Source: DASQWC01 sp035640475 (lineage in GTDB: Bacteria > Actinomycetota > JAICYB01). Taken from it: DNA of 8,391 nucleotides. The position numbers and the translations under genes were made by a program. The stretch is taken from assembly GCA_035640475.1 (NCBI GenBank), contig DASQWC010000217.1:1-8391 (forward strand), written 5' to 3'. Under the pieces are notes generated by a model that saw only the letters and a program-made list of their open reading frames with translations, was not told where the DNA came from and did not search any database. Below are positions 6,085 through 8,391 of the stretch, piece after piece (the first letter of the stretch is position 1; the number at the start of each line of letters is the position of its first letter).

Positions 6085-7388
6085 CGCAGCGCGTCCCGGT
6101 TCGCGCGGTTGGAGATGAGCAGTAGGCCCGCTAAGAGCAGGAAGTTCGCGACGACACTCGAGCCGCCGTAGGACACGAACGGAAGCGTGATGCCGGTCAG
6201 CGGGATGATGCGCAGGATCCCGCCCACGATGATGAACGTCTGCAGCGCGAAGCCGAACGTCAGCCCTGCGGCAGCGAGTTTCGAGAACCCGTCCTGCGCG
6301 AGCAGCGCGATCCGCATGCCACGCAGGACGAAGATCATGTAGACGAGCAGGAGCGCCGACACGCCGATGAGGCCGAGCTCCTGCGCCAGCGCCGAATAGA
6401 TGAAGTCGGTGTTGAGGCTAGGGATGATCTGCTTGCCGTCGACGGTGGTGAACGTCCCCTTGCCGAGCCCCGTGCCGGCGTATTCACCATGCCCGATCGA
6501 GTAGAGCGACTTCACGAGCTGGAAGCTCTGACAGTTCTGCCGCAGGTCCATCTGCCCGGAGAGTGGACAGAAGACTTTGTGCTCGGTCCAGGGGTGAACC
6601 CAGATCGTCACCCGCTCGCGCACGTGTGGGGTGATACGCCAGACGCCGACGGCGCCGACCAGGAACAGCCCAAGCCCGGCCGCAACGTACGCGATGCGCG
6701 CGGTCGCGACGTAGAGCATCGCCACGAAGATCCCGAAGTAGAGGAGCCCGCCGCCGAGGTCCCTCGTCTCCAGCAGGACGAGCATGGCGAGCGCCCAGAT
6801 GACGAGCAGCGGGCCCCAGTCCTTGGGCCGCCCCTGGGCAAGTACTTCGCGCTTCTCACGCATGTAGCCCGCGAGGAAGACGATCAGCATGATCTTCGCC
6901 AGCTCTCCGGGCTGGAAGCGCAGAGCGCCGAAGTGCACCCAGAGCCGAGCACCGTTCACTGTCAGCCCAATCAGCGGCAGGATCGGCAGAACCAGCAGGA
7001 CGATCGCGGTGAGCCCGAAGATGTACTTGTACGTCTCGAGGCGGCGATAGTCGCGGCGCAGAATGAGCAGCGTCAGCGCAAAGAGCGAGACGGCGACAAC
7101 GATCCAGATCCCCTGTTTGAACGCGTCGTCGGGATGCAGACGATAGATCTCGGTGAGACCGATCGCGGTGAGCAGGCCCGCGATCGGTAACAGATAAGGA
7201 TCCGCGAACGGCACCGCCCACCGCGCGACGAGGTGGGCCGCCAGGTACAGCGCGAAGAAGAAGCCCGCATACGTGAGTGACGCCGTCGAGACGACGTCCT
7301 GGCGGGCGATGTAGACGCTGGCAAATCCGACGGCCGTCAGGATCCCGACGACGATCAGGAACAGCAGTTCCCTGTTGCGCAGACTCAG
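6081..7388 (-). CDS. rodA: SEDS-family peptidoglycan glycosyltransferase (RodA/FtsW), probable CTG start
   Basis: This polytopic membrane protein polymerises glycan strands from lipid II and is paired with PbpA. SEDS landmarks (numbered from the CTG) include the RDLGG motif (209-213), the GLGKG loop (307-311), NTDFIYSALAQELG with the likely catalytic D328, and the C-terminal PFVSYGGSS (403-411). The first ATG/GTG/TTG in frame is GTG at 7214, giving 377 residues, but that cuts off two clear membrane helices. Reading upstream gives SLRNRELLFLIVVG, a second helix near GFFFALYLAAHLVARW, then PFADPYLLP, as in actinobacterial RodA. This extension holds no ATG, GTG or TTG. CTG at 7386-7388 overlaps the pstP TGA as CTGA and has GAGGT 7 nt upstream, giving 435 residues. 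CTG at 7382 is a weaker option. FtsW cannot be excluded; the partner gene favours RodA. C274 and C286 lie in a long loop, presumably outer. Confidence 0.85.
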   Translation of the reverse strand: MSLRNRELLFLIVVGILTAVGFASVYIARQDVVSTASLTYAGFFFALYLAAHLVARWAVPFADPYLLPIAGLLTAIGLTEIYRLHPDDAFKQGIWIVVAVSLFALTLLILRRDYRRLETYKYIFGLTAIVLLVLPILPLIGLTVNGARLWVHFGALRFQPGELAKIMLIVFLAGYMREKREVLAQGRPKDWGPLLVIWALAMLVLLETRDLGGGLLYFGIFVAMLYVATARIAYVAAGLGLFLVGAVGVWRITPHVRERVTIWVHPWTEHKVFCPLSGQMDLRQNCQSFQLVKSLYSIGHGEYAGTGLGKGTFTTVDGKQIIPSLNTDFIYSALAQELGLIGVSALLLVYMIFVLRGMRIALLAQDGFSKLAAAGLTFGFALQTFIIVGGILRIIPLTGITLPFVSYGGSSVVANFLLLAGLLLISNRANRDALR

Positions 7389-8338
7389 CGGACGAACCTC
7401 AAATACAGGGCCAGGAGAACCGCGGCGACCACTATCAGGAGTACGAGCCAGGCCACGAGACGGCGACGCAGGTGCCGGCGCCGAATCCGTCGCTCGCGGG
7501 CCTCGTCCTCGTCGGAGACCTGCTCGGCCGGCACGACCGTGCTGTCGACGACGGGGACGGCGTCTGCCTCCGTGAGCGTGTCCTCGTCGGCGAGGACGTG
7601 CTCGCGAGTGTCGCCGTCGCGTGCGAGTGGTGCGTCGGAGATCTCGAAGGCGACGACCGTGATGTTGTCCTCGCCCCCACCTCGGTTCGCCTCCTTCACG
7701 AGCGCCCGCAGAGCCGCGTCGATGTCGGCCCGCTTGCGCTCGACCACGCCGAGAATCGCCTGCTCCGAAACCATGTCGGTGAGGCCGTCCGAGCAGAGCA
7801 GGAACAGGTCGCCGTTCTGCGCCGAGACGCTGAATGTGTCGACGTCGACATCGGGATCGGTTCCCAAGGCGCGCGTGATCACGGAGCGTTGTGGATGCGT
7901 CTCGGCTTCCTCTCGCGAGAGCTTTCCGGTCTTCAGCAGCTCGTTGACGAGTGAATGGTCCTCCGTGAGCTGCTCCATCCGGGCGTCGCGAATCAGGTAG
8001 GCGCGGGAATCGCCGACATGCCCGAAGGCCACGCGCTCGTCCTCGACCAACGCGACGGTGATGGTCGTCCCCATTCCCGACGTATTCGGGTCGCTGCTCG
8101 AGCGGTCGTAGACGCGGCGGTTCGCCTCACGGATCAGATCGACGATGCGGTCCTCACCGCCCGCCTCGGCGCCGCTCTCCTTCAGCGCGGCGGCGGCGAG
8201 TCGTGAGGCGACCTCTCCGGCCTGCGCGCCGCCCATGCCGTCGGCGATCGCGAAGAGCGGCGGCTCCATGACGAAGGAGTCCTCGTTTCGCCGTCGCTTG
8301 CGGCCGGGATCGGTGATGGCAGCGGTTCGCCCGATCAT
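7385..8338 (-). CDS. pstP: PP2C-family Ser/Thr protein phosphatase PstP
   Basis: This 317-residue metal-dependent phosphatase removes phosphate from Ser/Thr on kinases such as PknB and on their substrates. The PP2C domain (about 3-232) shows the expected motifs: RNEDS (17-21), ADGMGG (32-37, metal-binding D33), GMGTT (88-92), GHVGDSRAYL (106-115), LTEDHS (124-129), CSDGL (182-186, D184) and GGEDNITVV (221-229, D224). An acidic linker (about 232-285) and a basic RRIRRRHLRRR stretch precede a single helix (about 294-313) at the very C-terminus. Only about four residues follow the helix, so the extracellular domain of mycobacterial PstP is missing. The ATG has GGAGGAG just upstream. It is the first gene of the operon visible here; the mycobacterial neighbours fhaA/fhaB would lie beyond the right edge if present. 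Confidence 0.96.
   Translation of the reverse strand: MIGRTAAITDPGRKRRRNEDSFVMEPPLFAIADGMGGAQAGEVASRLAAAALKESGAEAGGEDRIVDLIREANRRVYDRSSSDPNTSGMGTTITVALVEDERVAFGHVGDSRAYLIRDARMEQLTEDHSLVNELLKTGKLSREEAETHPQRSVITRALGTDPDVDVDTFSVSAQNGDLFLLCSDGLTDMVSEQAILGVVERKRADIDAALRALVKEANRGGGEDNITVVAFEISDAPLARDGDTREHVLADEDTLTEADAVPVVDSTVVPAEQVSDEDEARERRIRRRHLRRRLVAWLVLLIVVAAVLLALYLRFVR
7396..7400 (-). promoter_or_regulatory. Ribosome binding site supporting the CTG start of rodA
   Basis: GAGGT (minus strand) lies inside the last pstP codons, 7 nt upstream of the CTG at 7388. It is the only Shine-Dalgarno-like stretch close to the 5' end of the rodA reading frame, so it helps decide the start. Confidence 0.5.
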
Positions 8339-8341
8339 CGG

Positions 8342-8348
8342 CTCCTCC
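8342..8348 (-). promoter_or_regulatory. Strong ribosome binding site of pstP
   Basis: GGAGGAG (minus strand) ends 3 nt before the ATG; its GGAGG core is 5 nt away. It is the best Shine-Dalgarno match at any start in the window, as expected for the first gene of a translationally coupled series. No clear -10 is seen in the 53 nt before the gene, so the promoter is probably further right. Confidence 0.75.
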
Positions 8349-8360
8349 GCCGGCTCGCCT

Positions 8361-8391
8361 TCTGGGGGAACCTCCCAGTTCCCCCAGACCC
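8361..8391. repeat. Third copy of the GC hairpin repeat, cut by the window edge
   Basis: This is the same core as at 24-49 and 115-140, in the same plus-strand orientation and followed by the same AGACCC. The arms TCTGGGGGAAC (8361-8371) and GTTCCCCCAGA (8378-8388) pair over 11 bp around a CTCCCA loop. A G-to-A change (8377) breaks the innermost pair of the other copies, while the outermost pair is gained. The flank to the left (pstP leader) does not match the 90-bp unit, so the mobile or shared part begins near the hairpin. Read with pstP it would sit in the 5' leader or intergenic gap, 12 nt before the ribosome site. Confidence 0.8.

Noticed and set aside
4636..6171. Long plus-strand open frame (511 codons) opposite pbpA
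   Set aside because: It is Arg-rich, has no recognisable motif and lies opposite a gene with intact catalytic motifs; such shadows are common in high-GC DNA. The same applies to long frames opposite the discoidin kinase (183-1607) and pknB (3678-4742).
6081..7214. rodA starting at GTG 7214
   Set aside because: This start would remove two membrane helices and family-typical sequence, and leave a 170-nt gap in an otherwise overlapping operon.

Overview
The window is GC-rich DNA carrying one five-gene operon on the minus strand for peptidoglycan synthesis and its Ser/Thr phospho-control, plus one plus-strand receptor kinase that converges on it. The core order (PP2C phosphatase, SEDS glycosyltransferase, class B penicillin-binding protein, PASTA kinase) is the pstP-rodA-pbpA-pknB order known from Actinomycetota. 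No separate pknA lies between pbpA and pknB, ddl is attached at the operon end, and short GC-rich palindromic repeats flank the genes. Together these suggest a deep-branching actinobacterial lineage, possibly Thermoleophilia-like. The lineage is inferred from gene order and protein character, not from a search.

Layout. 1-215: two tandem units of about 90 bp, each with a strong GC hairpin, then a second hairpin (169-200) and a candidate leaderless promoter. 216-1637 (+): membrane Ser/Thr kinase with a discoidin-like outer domain. 1638-1674: convergent gap filled by a near-perfect hairpin, probably a two-way terminator. 1675-8388 (-), in transcription order from the right: pstP (7385-8338), rodA (6081-7388), pbpA (4609-6084), pknB (2673-4601), ddl (1675-2673). 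8361-8391: a third copy of the hairpin found at the left end, in the same orientation, just upstream of pstP.

The minus-strand genes are tightly coupled. pstP/rodA overlap as CTGA, rodA/pbpA as ATGA, pbpA/pknB are 7 nt apart, and pknB/ddl overlap as TAATG. Ddl makes D-Ala-D-Ala for lipid II. RodA polymerises glycan from lipid II. PbpA crosslinks the stem peptides that end in D-Ala-D-Ala. PknB senses muropeptide or lipid II through its PASTA domains and phosphorylates wall and division proteins, and PstP reverses this. The operon therefore spans precursor supply, polymerisation, crosslinking and control.

The window holds a recognisable, conserved system rather than an obviously new one. The points most worth a second look are the discoidin-domain kinase beside the PASTA-kinase operon, the probable CTG start of rodA, and the dispersed hairpin repeats at both ends.
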